Shown here: positions 34,551 through 43,311 of the stretch, one piece after another
Layout: each line of letters starts with the position of its first letter
Position numbering within the stretch: position 1 is the stretch's first letter
Assembly: GCA_014379345.1 (NCBI GenBank)
Contig: JACMLY010000079.1
Coordinates: 26,353-90,352, forward strand
DNA length: 64,000 bases
Reading direction: 5' to 3'
Source of the DNA: Chitinophagaceae bacterium
Lineage (GTDB): Bacteria > Bacteroidota > Bacteroidia > Chitinophagales > Chitinophagaceae
Notes under the pieces: generated by a model
Databases searched by the model: none
Told to the model about the DNA's origin: nothing
Seen by the model: only the letters and a program-made list of their open reading frames with translations
Translations under genes and position numbers: made by a program

Positions 34551-36084
34551 CTTCAGACTTCAAAGTGCCGGTTTCAAGGAAATGTACCCAGTCTTCATAC
34601 ATTTTTCCTTTCATTACGCGGGGAAATTTATGCTGCCCTCCCAGTTTTCCTTTTAACTGCATGAACCGCATAAAGGCAGATTCAGGTAATATTTTAACAT
34701 ATACATCTTTCAGGGCGCTTTTCCTTTCTACGGCATAATCATCATTCAGCTCCATGAGTTTTGCATCAATTTTCTGGCGAAGCAGGTCTGCATCTGCCTG
34801 GTCGTCGCAAGCCAACCACCACTGATGGGCAAAAAATAAACCGTGCGGCACGCCGGCTACAGTAAACTCTGGAATGCATATATTCATTTCTTCACCGGCA
34901 AGCTGAACAGCTTTATTCATATTGTCCACGCTGAGGTGTTCTCCAACCAGGCTTAAAAAATGTTTGGTTCGTCCGGTAATAATAATTTCACTCTTTTGCT
35001 TATCCACGAAACGAACCGTATCGCCAATCATGTAACGCCAGGCGCCCGCAGTAGTGCTGAGCAGTATTGCATAGTCTTTTCCTTCTTCCACTTCCCCTAT
35101 GGTCAATGCTTCGGGATTTTCAGAAATATTGCCATTGTGATCAAAGTTTTTATCGTTAAACGGAACGAATTCAAAAAAAATATGTTCGTTTAATGCGAGT
35201 CTCATGCCTCTTGCATGTTGCCTTTCCTGATATGCAATAAACCCTTCCGATGCCAGGTAAGTTTCTATATAAGTGAGCGGTTTGTCGGTCAGTTTTTCGA
35301 ATCCCTTTTTATAAGGTTCAAAAGAAACACCGCCATGTACAAAAAAGGCGAGATTGGGCCAGATGTCATGAATTGTTTTTAGTTTGTAACGTTCGATAAC
35401 ATTTTCCATGCACATCTGTATCCAGGCAGGCACACCTACTATAAAACCAATATCCCAATTGGGCGCTTGCTGAACGATCGCTTCAATTTTTTTGTTCCAG
35501 TCGCGGGTACGGGCAATTTTTTTTCCGGGTTTATAAAACGGGGTGAACCAGAATGGCACTTTTTTGGCGGTGATGCCGCTAAGGTCTCCGGCATAGTATC
35601 CCGGACCTTTCTGCAGATCAGAACTTCCGCCAATGAAAAGCCATCCCTTGCCAATGCTTTTCACGGGAATATCATGATAGGTTCTGAGGGTTAGAAGCTG
35701 TTTGATCATGACTGTACGGTTACCTCTCATCAGGTCATTGGTGATGGGTATGTACTTGCTGGCAGCTTCGGAGGTTCCCGAGCTGAGGGCAAAATATTTT
35801 ATCTTCCCGGGCCAGCAAATATCCGGTTTTCCTTCCAGGGTCTTATGCCACCATTCTTTGTTGATCTTACTATAATCGTAAGTAGGAACCTGTTGCTGGA
35901 ATTGTCTGATAACATCTTTATCAAGCAGGATCTCATCGAAGTGAAATGCCTGGCCGAATTCAGTAAACCGGGCCTTTTTCAGCAATTTTTTCAATACTTT
36001 AATTTGCTGCCTTTTTGGAGATTTAGCAGGCAAATGCAAAGCTTTAGCAATCGAAGCGGGTAATGAAATATCAAATAAAGCCAT
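34546..36084 (-). CDS. Bacterial GH3-family acyl-adenylate protein
   Basis: The 512-residue protein follows the GH3 (auxin-responsive promoter) pattern: FALSSGTSEAASKYIPIT as nucleotide motif, TYLASEGFIA, and a GDTVRFV hinge. Plant GH3 enzymes adenylate carboxylic acids and conjugate them to amino acids; bacterial homologues have no settled substrate. The C-terminal end sits on the heptad inverted repeat. The divergent upstream region is shared with ada. Confidence 0.82.
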   Translation of the reverse strand: MALFDISLPASIAKALHLPAKSPKRQQIKVLKKLLKKARFTEFGQAFHFDEILLDKDVIRQFQQQVPTYDYSKINKEWWHKTLEGKPDICWPGKIKYFALSSGTSEAASKYIPITNDLMRGNRTVMIKQLLTLRTYHDIPVKSIGKGWLFIGGSSDLQKGPGYYAGDLSGITAKKVPFWFTPFYKPGKKIARTRDWNKKIEAIVQQAPNWDIGFIVGVPAWIQMCMENVIERYKLKTIHDIWPNLAFFVHGGVSFEPYKKGFEKLTDKPLTYIETYLASEGFIAYQERQHARGMRLALNEHIFFEFVPFNDKNFDHNGNISENPEALTIGEVEEGKDYAILLSTTAGAWRYMIGDTVRFVDKQKSEIIITGRTKHFLSLVGEHLSVDNMNKAVQLAGEEMNICIPEFTVAGVPHGLFFAHQWWLACDDQADADLLRQKIDAKLMELNDDYAVERKSALKDVYVKILPESAFMRFMQLKGKLGGQHKFPRVMKGKMYEDWVHFLETGTLKSEV

Positions 36085-36197
36085 TCAGTCCTCAGCCGGG
36101 TTTTAACAGCGCTTCCAAAATTACGGTATTGAAGGGAAACAGTATGGATAACCTCGGTCCAAGGAATTGCTAAAAAAAATACTTGTACAGTTTTCGG

Positions 36198-36228
36198 TTG
36201 ATTGCCGGCTCACCAGCTTTTACATTTG
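36198..36228 (+). promoter_or_regulatory. Bacteroidota-type promoter of ada
   Basis: TTG (36198-36200), 20 nt, TACATTTG (36221-36228) is an exact consensus match, with the ada ATG 19 bp beyond. It lies in the 162-bp divergent gap between GH3 and ada. Confidence 0.65.
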
Positions 36229-36246
36229 TATCTTAAAAAAAAGCAT

Positions 36247-37299
36247 ATGCCTTCCCTGTTACTTTCTGATGATATTATGCATGAAGCGCTGTTAAATAAG
36301 GATAGCCAGTTTGAAGGACTGTTTTTTGCTGCGGTGAAAACAACCGGCATTTTTTGCAGGCCAACCTGTACTGCGCGAAAACCCAAAAAGGAAAATGTGG
36401 AGTTTTTTGAGACCTCGCGTGAGGCATTGATCCACGGTTACCGACCCTGCAAGCTGTGTCGGCCCCTGGAAAAAATAGGTGTAATCCCTGATGGGATCCA
36501 GGGTGTCATGAATGAATTGCAAGCGAATCCTGATATCCGGCTTACAGATTATACATTATTTAAACGCGGAATCGACCCAAATTCCATTCGCAGGTGGTTC
36601 CAAAAAAATCATGGCATTACCTTCCAGGCCTATCAGCGTCTCACACGGATCAACAATGCCATGACGCATATCCGGAATGGCGATAAAGTGATTGAAGCGG
36701 CTTTTGAAAACGGATATGAATCGCTTAGCGGCTTTCAGTACAGCTTTAAAAAAGCTACCAATCATTCGCCCTTACAAAGCAAAAAATTGTTTCCCCTTAC
36801 GGTAACAAGAATAGTAACCCCATTAGGGCCGATATTGATTGTTGCAACGGACGAAGGGATCTGTTTGCTTGAATTTACGGATAGAAGGATGCTGGAAACA
36901 GAATTGAAACAATTGCAAGCTATTTACAAGACCCCCGTTCTTCCCGGGAAAAGCAAATATTTCGGGTTGGCAGAACAGCAGTTGACAGAATATTTTGAAG
37001 GCAATAGACAAGTTTTTGACCTGCCCCTGGTAACGCCGGGTACTCCATTTCAGCTGGCAGTATGGAAAGCATTACAGAGTATTCCATATGGAACAACAAG
37101 ATCTTATAAACAACAGGCTGTAGCGGTCGGCAATCCCCAGGCTGTTCGCGCTGTGGCCCGGGCCAATGGTTTTAACAGGATTTGTATTGTGATTCCCTGT
37201 CATAGAGTGGTTGGTGATGATGGGCATCTTACAGGTTATGGCGGAGGATTATGGAGAAAGAAATGGTTGTTGGATCACGAAGTGAAGAATAAATCTTAA
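36247..37299 (+). CDS. ada: Ada-type bifunctional alkylation repair protein/regulator
   Basis: The start is set at the ATG 36247, which follows the promoter; the track's 36202 precedes the likely transcription start. The 350-residue protein has three parts: an N-terminal Ada zinc domain with Cys in GIFCRPTC and RPCKLCRP, an AraC-type helix-turn-helix (AAFENGYESLSGFQYSF), and a C-terminal O6-alkylguanine transferase with the acceptor Cys in VIPCHRVVG. Methylation of the first domain would turn it into an activator, probably of its own promoter. Confidence 0.93.
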   Translation: MPSLLLSDDIMHEALLNKDSQFEGLFFAAVKTTGIFCRPTCTARKPKKENVEFFETSREALIHGYRPCKLCRPLEKIGVIPDGIQGVMNELQANPDIRLTDYTLFKRGIDPNSIRRWFQKNHGITFQAYQRLTRINNAMTHIRNGDKVIEAAFENGYESLSGFQYSFKKATNHSPLQSKKLFPLTVTRIVTPLGPILIVATDEGICLLEFTDRRMLETELKQLQAIYKTPVLPGKSKYFGLAEQQLTEYFEGNRQVFDLPLVTPGTPFQLAVWKALQSIPYGTTRSYKQQAVAVGNPQAVRAVARANGFNRICIVIPCHRVVGDDGHLTGYGGGLWRKKWLLDHEVKNKS

Positions 37300-37454
37300 T
37301 TAGCAAATTAGCCAAAGAATATCACTGTAAAAGTTGCTCGAATGGGAGAGATTATTAGCGAGACAGCAATTAGCCAATGTGAAGGTTAGCAAATTAGTCT
37401 TGCCTCTGCGGCGTGGAAATTGGCTAATTTGCTAATCTTCACATCGGCCAATTG
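37300..37454. repeat. Inverted repeat built from TTAGCAA-type heptads
   Basis: A 16-bp perfect inverted pair (37300-37315 with 37420-37435) surrounds a second imperfect pair of about 31 bp (37367-37397 with 37424-37454, three mismatches). Units of seven such as AGCAAAT and TAGCCAA are visible. It fills the space between convergent ada and the glycosyltransferase gene. Confidence 0.8.
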
Positions 37455-37456
37455 TT

Positions 37457-38629
37457 TCAAGTTGTTCCGGATCCGCGGCTATTATCACTTCCTACTACGC
37501 TTGAGCTGTGTAGCGCATGGATCTTATAGTTTTTTCCGGGAGATAACTTCATGGTTTCGATGATTTCGCTGAATGAGAAATCCCTTCCTTCACATAAAAC
37601 AATTTCATTTGCTTCACTGGCACTTTGAACAACGGTAGACCCTGTTGAACCGGTGATAATATTTTGCACTTCTTTAATACCCGATCCATCCCCTGCAAAA
37701 AATATTTTTTGCTTTCCGTTTTTGTGCCCGCGCTGCCGGTTTGCCAAACGGAGACCGCCGAACGCAAACAGTGATCTGAACCAGATAGCCATTTTCAAGA
37801 ACCCGGTGTACAGACCGCCCTTGGTTCCGTGGTAGTGCTTTTGTACAAATTGAATCATAGCCTTATAGAACAACTTTACATAGCGGGCGTCTTTTTTAGT
37901 GCTCTCACCTTTAAAATGGATGATGGAAATTTCAGCAAGATAATAATTGATATATCCTGATTGCCGGATCTCAAAACTCAGATCAATATCTTCGGCATAC
38001 ATGAAGAAACGTTCATCGAATCCGCCGGATCGATCAAGTACATCTTTTCTGACCAACATACAGGCGCCGGACAGTGCATCCACTTCATGATTGCCATTTC
38101 GATCCAGATGACCCAGATAGTATTTGGCAAAAAATGCTGAATTTGGAAACAATGCTGTTAAGCCCGACAATTTGCAAAAGGATGCCCATGTTGTAGGAAA
38201 CCCCCTTTTCGATTCCTGCAAGAATGTGCCTGTTCCATCGATCATCTGGACGCCCAATGCACCAATACCGGGGGCATTCTCCATGGCCGGGATGCAGGTT
38301 GAAAAAAAATTTCCTGGTAGAATGGTATCGGGATTTAAAAACAGGATGAATTGTCCTTTTGCTTGCTGTAATGCCTGGTTATTGGCCCTGGCAAAGCCCG
38401 TATTTTCATGGTTTGAAATAAAGCGGACGAAAGGAAATTTTGATTGTAGGTACTGAAGACTTCCATCTGAAGAATTATTGTCAACCACAATAACTTCTGC
38501 ATGTGATTCCTCTGGTTTCAATTTACCATTGGCCATTGAACATTGATCAATGGCATTCTTTACCGAACACAAACTTTGTTCAAGAAAGTATTTTACGTTG
38601 TAGCTGACTATAATAACGGAGACCTTCAC
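37457..38629 (-). CDS. GT2-family glycosyltransferase
   Basis: The track starts at TTG 38641; the GTG at 38629 is better because the protein then begins VKVSVIIVSYN, the usual start of GT2 enzymes, and a TAGATTTG box lies 9 bp upstream. About 390 residues: the nucleotide-binding strand VIIVSYN, VVDNNSSDGS, the DxD-like FLNPDT and EDIDLSFEI. Resembles rhamnosyltransferase-like enzymes for surface polysaccharides. No membrane helix at the N-terminus. Confidence 0.85.
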   Translation of the reverse strand: MKVSVIIVSYNVKYFLEQSLCSVKNAIDQCSMANGKLKPEESHAEVIVVDNNSSDGSLQYLQSKFPFVRFISNHENTGFARANNQALQQAKGQFILFLNPDTILPGNFFSTCIPAMENAPGIGALGVQMIDGTGTFLQESKRGFPTTWASFCKLSGLTALFPNSAFFAKYYLGHLDRNGNHEVDALSGACMLVRKDVLDRSGGFDERFFMYAEDIDLSFEIRQSGYINYYLAEISIIHFKGESTKKDARYVKLFYKAMIQFVQKHYHGTKGGLYTGFLKMAIWFRSLFAFGGLRLANRQRGHKNGKQKIFFAGDGSGIKEVQNIITGSTGSTVVQSASEANEIVLCEGRDFSFSEIIETMKLSPGKNYKIHALHSSSVVGSDNSRGSGTT

Positions 38630-38638
38630 AATAATTTT

Positions 38639-38660
38639 CAAATCTAAAATCTAAAATCTG
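38639..38660. repeat. AAATCTA heptamer array overlapping divergent promoter elements
   Basis: Three tandem AAATCTA units lie between the divergent glycosyltransferase and inositol-phosphatase genes. Read on the minus strand, the first unit with its neighbour gives TAGATTTG, a -7 box for the glycosyltransferase. On the plus strand TATCTTTG at 38679-38686 precedes the phosphatase ATG by 4 bp. Neither has a clear -33 box. Confidence 0.5.
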
Positions 38661-38690
38661 CAATCTGAAATTGGGATTTATCTTTGCGGC

Positions 38691-39467
38691 ATGTTAAAAG
38701 AAACACTTATCAATGCTACGGAAGCGGGCGCCCGTGTTTTGCAGCATTATTTCGCGAGTAAAAATTTGCAGATCAGCAATAAAGAAGGGATCAATAATCT
38801 TGTAACGGAGGCCGATCATGCGTCCGAAAAGGCCATAATGGACACCATTCATCAACAATTCCCCGATCATTTTATCTTAAGCGAGGAAGCGGGCGAAATT
38901 GCAACCGCTTCTGATTATAAATGGATCATTGATCCGATTGATGGAACCGTAAACTATGCACATGGCATTCCCATTTGTTGTGTTTCTATAGGCATTGAGC
39001 ACCAGGGAGCAATGGTGATGGGAACTGTTTATAACCCATTTTTAAAAGAGTTTTATTTTGCTGAAAAAGGTGTGGGATCGACCCTGAACGGTGAGCCGAT
39101 CAGCGTAAGCAGCGAGACCGAAGTAAGCAAAGCCTGCCTGGTAACAGGCTTCCCTTATACTTATCTGGATATGCCGAACGGCCCATTGGAGGTATTTTCA
39201 AGGTTTATCCGGAAAGGCGTTCCTGTTCGTCGCCTCGGTTCCGCGGCTATGGATCTTTGTTGGGTTGCTGCCGGCCGTTTTGATGGATTTTATGAACATA
39301 AACTACAGGCCTGGGATAGTGCTGCAGGATTTTTGATTGTGGAAGAAGCCGGCGGGAAGGTGACGGACTTTTCAGGAAAACACTATTCACCCTACCAACC
39401 GAGCATCCTGGCGACAAATGGAAAAATTCATGATGAGATGTTGTTGGCGATCAATCAAAATAAGTAA
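38691..39467 (+). CDS. Inositol monophosphatase family protein
   Basis: The 258-residue protein has the metal-binding WIIDPIDGTVNYAHG and the second motif WDSAAGFLIVEEAGG of the IMPase/SuhB/CysQ family, and LSEEAGE earlier. It hydrolyses a small phosphate monoester; inositol-1-phosphate is the family default, but the real substrate in Bacteroidota is uncertain. The ATG sits 4 bp after a TATCTTTG box, suggesting a leaderless mRNA as for the merC-like gene. Confidence 0.9.
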   Translation: MLKETLINATEAGARVLQHYFASKNLQISNKEGINNLVTEADHASEKAIMDTIHQQFPDHFILSEEAGEIATASDYKWIIDPIDGTVNYAHGIPICCVSIGIEHQGAMVMGTVYNPFLKEFYFAEKGVGSTLNGEPISVSSETEVSKACLVTGFPYTYLDMPNGPLEVFSRFIRKGVPVRRLGSAAMDLCWVAAGRFDGFYEHKLQAWDSAAGFLIVEEAGGKVTDFSGKHYSPYQPSILATNGKIHDEMLLAINQNK

Positions 39468-39468
39468 G

Positions 39469-39496
39469 ATTTTAGAAGTACGAAGTACGAATTTAG
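39469..39496. repeat. Heptad-repeat tract (ATTTTAG-AAGTACG-AAGTACG-AATTTAG)
   Basis: Four consecutive 7-bp units follow the phosphatase stop directly. The unit AAGTACG is shared with arrays near 34,406 and 40,553. The remaining gap to the next gene holds no other feature I can name. Confidence 0.75.
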
Positions 39497-39625
39497 AGGG
39501 CTGGAAATTAGCGTGTGGCGCACGAGAATTAGATCGCAAGCGACGGTTAGACTAACAAATAATTAAGCTTCTTACGTCCGACACCGCGCATCACACATTA
39601 TGTAATTTTATTTTAAATCTGGTTC

Positions 39626-40030
39626 ATGAAAGGGATTTATAGTCTCTATGTGCTATCAGTTCTTACTTGTATTTATAGCTGCAATCAATTCGTTTATTTG
39701 CCAAAATCCGCGAAACAAAAATATTTCGCGCGGCCTAAGGTGCAGTTTATGATGGCGGTTGTTAACTTTCGTGAGTTACGTGGAAACTGGCCTCCGTCTT
39801 TAAATGAACTTGGGCTTTACTCGATCGAGAACAGAAAGATCATCAAAGATTTTCAATATCAAACCGCCGACTTCGTCATTAAGAACAACGATAAGCTTTA
39901 TGTGTATTTTGATAATTATAAAAAGGAGCTTTATCTTGATGATCCCGATAGAACTGATCTGAACCGGTTTCACGGAAGAATCATTTTTTATAAATCTAAG
40001 GATACGTTTGTGTGGAAAGTCAAAATGTGA
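39626..40030 (+). CDS. Small putative lipoprotein, unknown function
   Basis: I do not recognise a family. The 134-residue product begins MKGIYSLYVLSVLTCIYSC, a short signal with a plausible lipobox ending at Cys19. The mature part is basic and aromatic with alternating strands (FVIKNNDKLYVYFDNYKKELYLDD). It lies between two heptad tracts, and its stop codon falls in the second. Confidence 0.55.
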   Translation: MKGIYSLYVLSVLTCIYSCNQFVYLPKSAKQKYFARPKVQFMMAVVNFRELRGNWPPSLNELGLYSIENRKIIKDFQYQTADFVIKNNDKLYVYFDNYKKELYLDDPDRTDLNRFHGRIIFYKSKDTFVWKVKM

Positions 40031-40057
40031 AGTTAGAAGTGTGATGTTAGAAGTACA
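40030..40057. repeat. Heptad-repeat tract (AAGTTAG-AAGTGTG-ATGTTAG-AAGTACA)
   Basis: Four imperfect 7-bp units begin at the last base of the preceding gene. The pattern and phase match the other heptad tracts in the window, with different bases at the variable positions. Confidence 0.65.
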
Positions 40058-40162
40058 ACGCAGTAAGAAATACGTATTGATATGAGAAAAATAATCAGGT
40101 AAAGGAGAAATTGACAAAGTTGATGGAGGAAAAGTTGAATAAATTTCATCAAAAATTTATTT

Positions 40163-40522
40163 ATGTCAGACAATAATCTAAAAAACCGAACTTTTAAATT
40201 TGCCGTGGCTGTAGGAAAACTGGTTATAGCTTTGCCTTACACCGGGATCAATCGTGTATATTTTAATCAACTCGTAAAAAGTTCCTCTTCAGTTGGAGCA
40301 AATTACCGGGCTTCACAACGTGCAAAATCTACCAATGATTTTATTAATAAATTAAAAATTGTTGAGGAAGAAGCAGATGAGAGTATATATTTTCTGGAGC
40401 TGTTATTGGAGTTTAACCCTGATTATTCAAATAATATCAATTCATTAATTCGTGAGGGAACAGAAATATTAAAAATTATAGTTGCCTCTATTAACACGTC
40501 CAAAACAAAGACAAAAACCTAA
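40163..40522 (+). CDS. Four-helix-bundle (S23/IVP-like) protein
   Basis: The 119-residue protein matches the small four-helix-bundle family first seen encoded in 23S rRNA intervening sequences: FKFAVAVGKLV, the SSSSVGANYRASQRAKS turn and the EEADESIYFLELL helix. Function is unknown; related proteins serve as accessory factors for diversity-generating retroelements, but no reverse transcriptase is present here. It is flanked on both sides by heptad-repeat tracts. Confidence 0.8.
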   Translation: MSDNNLKNRTFKFAVAVGKLVIALPYTGINRVYFNQLVKSSSSVGANYRASQRAKSTNDFINKLKIVEEEADESIYFLELLLEFNPDYSNNINSLIREGTEILKIIVASINTSKTKTKT

Positions 40523-40552
40523 AAACAAGGTATATGTTTTAAATATTAATTG

Positions 40553-40569
40553 TTCGTACTTCGTACTTC
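40553..40569. repeat. TTCGTAC heptamer tract
   Basis: Two and a half perfect TTCGTAC units, the reverse complement of the GTACGAA unit found at 34,387-34,412 and 39,476-39,489. It sits 18 bp before the thiL ATG, inside its presumed leader. Confidence 0.7.
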
Positions 40570-40587
40570 CCATTTCTAACTTATCAT

Positions 40588-41616
40588 ATGGACCATCGTA
40601 CAGAAATTGCTGATCTTGGTGAATTTGGGCTGATTGAACACCTGACCCAGAATATAGAATTGCAGAATGCTTCTTCCGTGTTGGGCGTGGGCGACGATGC
40701 GGCGGTTATTGATCATTTTGGCAAGCAGACGGTTGTTACCACTGATCTGTTACTGGAAGGCGTTCATTTTGACCTGGCGTATACGCCTCTCAGACATCTT
40801 GGCTATAAGTCGGTGATCGTCAATCTTAGTGATGTGTATGCCATGAACGCAACCCCTACCCAGATCACCGTGAGCATAGGTATCAGTAACCGGTTCAGCC
40901 TGGAGGCAATCGATGAATTTTATGAAGGTGTTTACGCAGCCTGTGATAAATACGGGGTAGACCTGGTAGGTGGAGATACCTGCTCATCCCAAAAAGGATT
41001 TATCATTTCTGTAACTGCCATCGGCGAAGTTGCTACTGATAAATTTGTCAAGCGCAGCACGGCACAGATCGGGGACCTGCTGTGTTGTTCGGGCGACCTG
41101 GGAGCGGCTTATGTCGGACTACTTTTCCTCGAACGGGAAAAGCAGATTTACCTGGAGAGTCCGCAGGTTCAACCCGACCTGGAAGGCGAACAATACGTGA
41201 TCGGCCGGTTACTGAAACCGGAGGCCCAAAAAAATACGATTGATTTCTTTGAAGCAAGTAAGCTGATCCCCACCGCAATGATGGATGTCAGCGATGGATT
41301 AAGCTCAGAAATATTGCATATTTGTAAACAGAGCGGGGTGGGGTGTACGGTTTATGAAGAAAAATTGCCCATTCATGAAGAAATGAAAAGAGCGGCCTTT
41401 AAATTTGAAATAGATCCTACTGCCTGCGCGTTAAGTGGGGGTGAAGATTATGAATTGCTGTTTACTATTGCCCAAAATGATTATGACAAATTGGTTTTAA
41501 ATGAGCAGATCAGCGTGATCGGCCATATTACCGATCCGGTGGAAGGCAGGCATATCGTTACGAAAGGCGGCAATAAACATGCTATTACGGCGCAGGGATG
41601 GAATGCTTTCAAATAA
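40588..41616 (+). CDS. thiL: Thiamine-monophosphate kinase
   Basis: The 342-residue product has ThiL features: FGLIEHLTQ, GVGDDAAVID with Mg-binding Asp residues, TTDLLLEGVHFDL, VGGDTCSS and MDVSDGLSSEILH near the substrate site. It phosphorylates thiamine phosphate to the active diphosphate. No other thiamine gene is adjacent. A TTCGTAC heptad tract lies immediately upstream. Confidence 0.93.
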   Translation: MDHRTEIADLGEFGLIEHLTQNIELQNASSVLGVGDDAAVIDHFGKQTVVTTDLLLEGVHFDLAYTPLRHLGYKSVIVNLSDVYAMNATPTQITVSIGISNRFSLEAIDEFYEGVYAACDKYGVDLVGGDTCSSQKGFIISVTAIGEVATDKFVKRSTAQIGDLLCCSGDLGAAYVGLLFLEREKQIYLESPQVQPDLEGEQYVIGRLLKPEAQKNTIDFFEASKLIPTAMMDVSDGLSSEILHICKQSGVGCTVYEEKLPIHEEMKRAAFKFEIDPTACALSGGEDYELLFTIAQNDYDKLVLNEQISVIGHITDPVEGRHIVTKGGNKHAITAQGWNAFK

Positions 41617-41640
41617 AAGGATAACGGGATTGTTAAGTGT

Positions 41641-43173
41641 ATGAGGAAATATCTTGAGCCAGGTGGATTTCATTCTTTAGTACAGTATTGTTCATTGGTG
41701 CTGATCGCGTTCCTGTGCACGTTTTGTTCTTCTTCCCGAAAAGGGCTTCAGCCCAATCGGAGATATCCTCCGGCACAGTTACAGAAAGACTATACATTGT
41801 TCCGCAATATTCTGGAGGAATCTCATCCAAGTCTCTATTGGTTTACCTCTAAAGACAGCATGGACCATTATTTTAATTGGGGTTATAGCCAGATAAATGA
41901 CTCAATGAATGAAAGGGATTTCAGGATGATCCTGAGCTATGTAATTACAAAAATCAGGTGCGGACATACATCCATCAGGCCTTCCAAAAAATACAACAGG
42001 TATCTTGATACGGCAAAACTGAAACTTTTTCCGTTAAGCCTGAAGATCTGGGATGATACGATGGTGGTCACTTCGAATATTAACCGTAGGGATTCCATTC
42101 TAAAAAGAGGGACCATCATTACTGCTATTGAAGACCGGAGTGCCGCTCAACTGATAGATACTCTATTGAATTATGTTACCGGTGATGGCTTCGCTACCAT
42201 TGGAAAGTACCAATCCCTGAGCAATAGGGGAAACTTTGCCACCCTGTACCGGAATGTATTCGGATTGCCTGATACCTTGCAGATTCAATACCTGGATTCT
42301 TCCGGCGAACTAAGAAATACCTTCCTGAAAGCCTATGATCCAAGAGATACTGCAGGAAAACTGCGATTAAACATCCGTGAACCTGGCAAAAGAGAAATCC
42401 GTCAACGTGAATTGGTCAGTAGCCGCAATGTGCAGATAGATCCTTCCCTGGGTTCGGCGTATATGACTGTGAATACTTTTTCAAGGGGAAACCGGCTGAA
42501 GGGTTTTTTTAAAAAATCGTTCCGGAGGATCGATAAATTAAATCTTCAACATCTTGTGATCGATGTAAGGGCTAATGGAGGTGGGGATGCAGGAATTTCT
42601 ACTTTGTTAACCCAATACCTTATTGATGAGAAATTTAAGATAGCAGATTCACTGTACACTGTTAAACGGTCCTCCCGGTACAGGAGCCATATTAAATGGC
42701 AACGGGTCTATTGGCTGATGACCCGATTTGTGACCCGCAAACATTCCGATGGAAATTATCATTTCGGATATTTTGAGCGACATTATTTTAAGCCAAGGAA
42801 GAAGCACCATTTTAATGGAAATATTTACCTGCTGACCGGCGGAAATTCTTTTTCCGCTACTACCCTCGTTTTGAAAGCACTGCAGGGACAATCCAACGTT
42901 AAAATAATAGGCGAAGAAACAGGAGGCGGTGCTTATGGAAATACTGCCTGGATGATACCCGATGTGGTGTTACCTGAAACCGGTGTTCGCTTCCGGTTAC
43001 CCAAATTCAGGCTCGTTATGGATAAGGACCTTGTAAAAAATGGAAGAGGTGTGATGCCCGATATTTATGTAAGAGCCACCCCTGAATTGATCCTGAGAGG
43101 TATAGATCCGAAGATCGAAGTCGTTAAAGACATCATTAAAAAAGCACAGCCAACCACTACTCAACGGCAATAA
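41641..43173 (+). CDS. S41-family peptidase, lipoprotein
   Basis: The 510-residue protein has an N-terminal signal with lipobox (LIAFLCTFCSSS). A helical region is followed by a PDZ-like stretch (KRGTIITAIEDRSAAQLIDTL) and the S41 core: HLVIDVRANGGGDAG and GGNSFSATTLVLKA, where the Ser after GGNSF is the likely nucleophile, then GEETGGGAYGN. These C-terminal-processing-type proteases cut exported proteins. Outer-membrane anchoring is probable. Substrate unknown. Confidence 0.85.
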   Translation: MRKYLEPGGFHSLVQYCSLVLIAFLCTFCSSSRKGLQPNRRYPPAQLQKDYTLFRNILEESHPSLYWFTSKDSMDHYFNWGYSQINDSMNERDFRMILSYVITKIRCGHTSIRPSKKYNRYLDTAKLKLFPLSLKIWDDTMVVTSNINRRDSILKRGTIITAIEDRSAAQLIDTLLNYVTGDGFATIGKYQSLSNRGNFATLYRNVFGLPDTLQIQYLDSSGELRNTFLKAYDPRDTAGKLRLNIREPGKREIRQRELVSSRNVQIDPSLGSAYMTVNTFSRGNRLKGFFKKSFRRIDKLNLQHLVIDVRANGGGDAGISTLLTQYLIDEKFKIADSLYTVKRSSRYRSHIKWQRVYWLMTRFVTRKHSDGNYHFGYFERHYFKPRKKHHFNGNIYLLTGGNSFSATTLVLKALQGQSNVKIIGEETGGGAYGNTAWMIPDVVLPETGVRFRLPKFRLVMDKDLVKNGRGVMPDIYVRATPELILRGIDPKIEVVKDIIKKAQPTTTQRQ

Positions 43174-43232
43174 GAATCAATTTGACTTTCCTATGTGCCT
43201 TATCTATGTTTCTATGATCTTATTTTCAATGA

Positions 43233-43287
43233 GATGACATCCTTGCTTACGATGTTACAGTTATCACGAATGTTCAAGGATGTCATC
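43233..43287. repeat. Perfect 13-bp inverted repeat between convergent genes
   Basis: GATGACATCCTTG (43233-43245) and CAAGGATGTCATC (43275-43287) are exact complements around 29 bp, in the gap between the S41 gene and nagA. There is no T-run, so it looks more like a dispersed palindrome than a terminator, though it could slow transcription from both sides. Confidence 0.7.
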
Positions 43288-43311
43288 CTGGTCATGCATT
43301 AGGAGGGGAAT

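Noticed and set aside
40163-40522. Accessory protein of a diversity-generating retroelement
   Set aside because: The four-helix fold fits, but no reverse transcriptase or variable/template repeat pair was seen in the window; the heptad tracts nearby are not such repeats.
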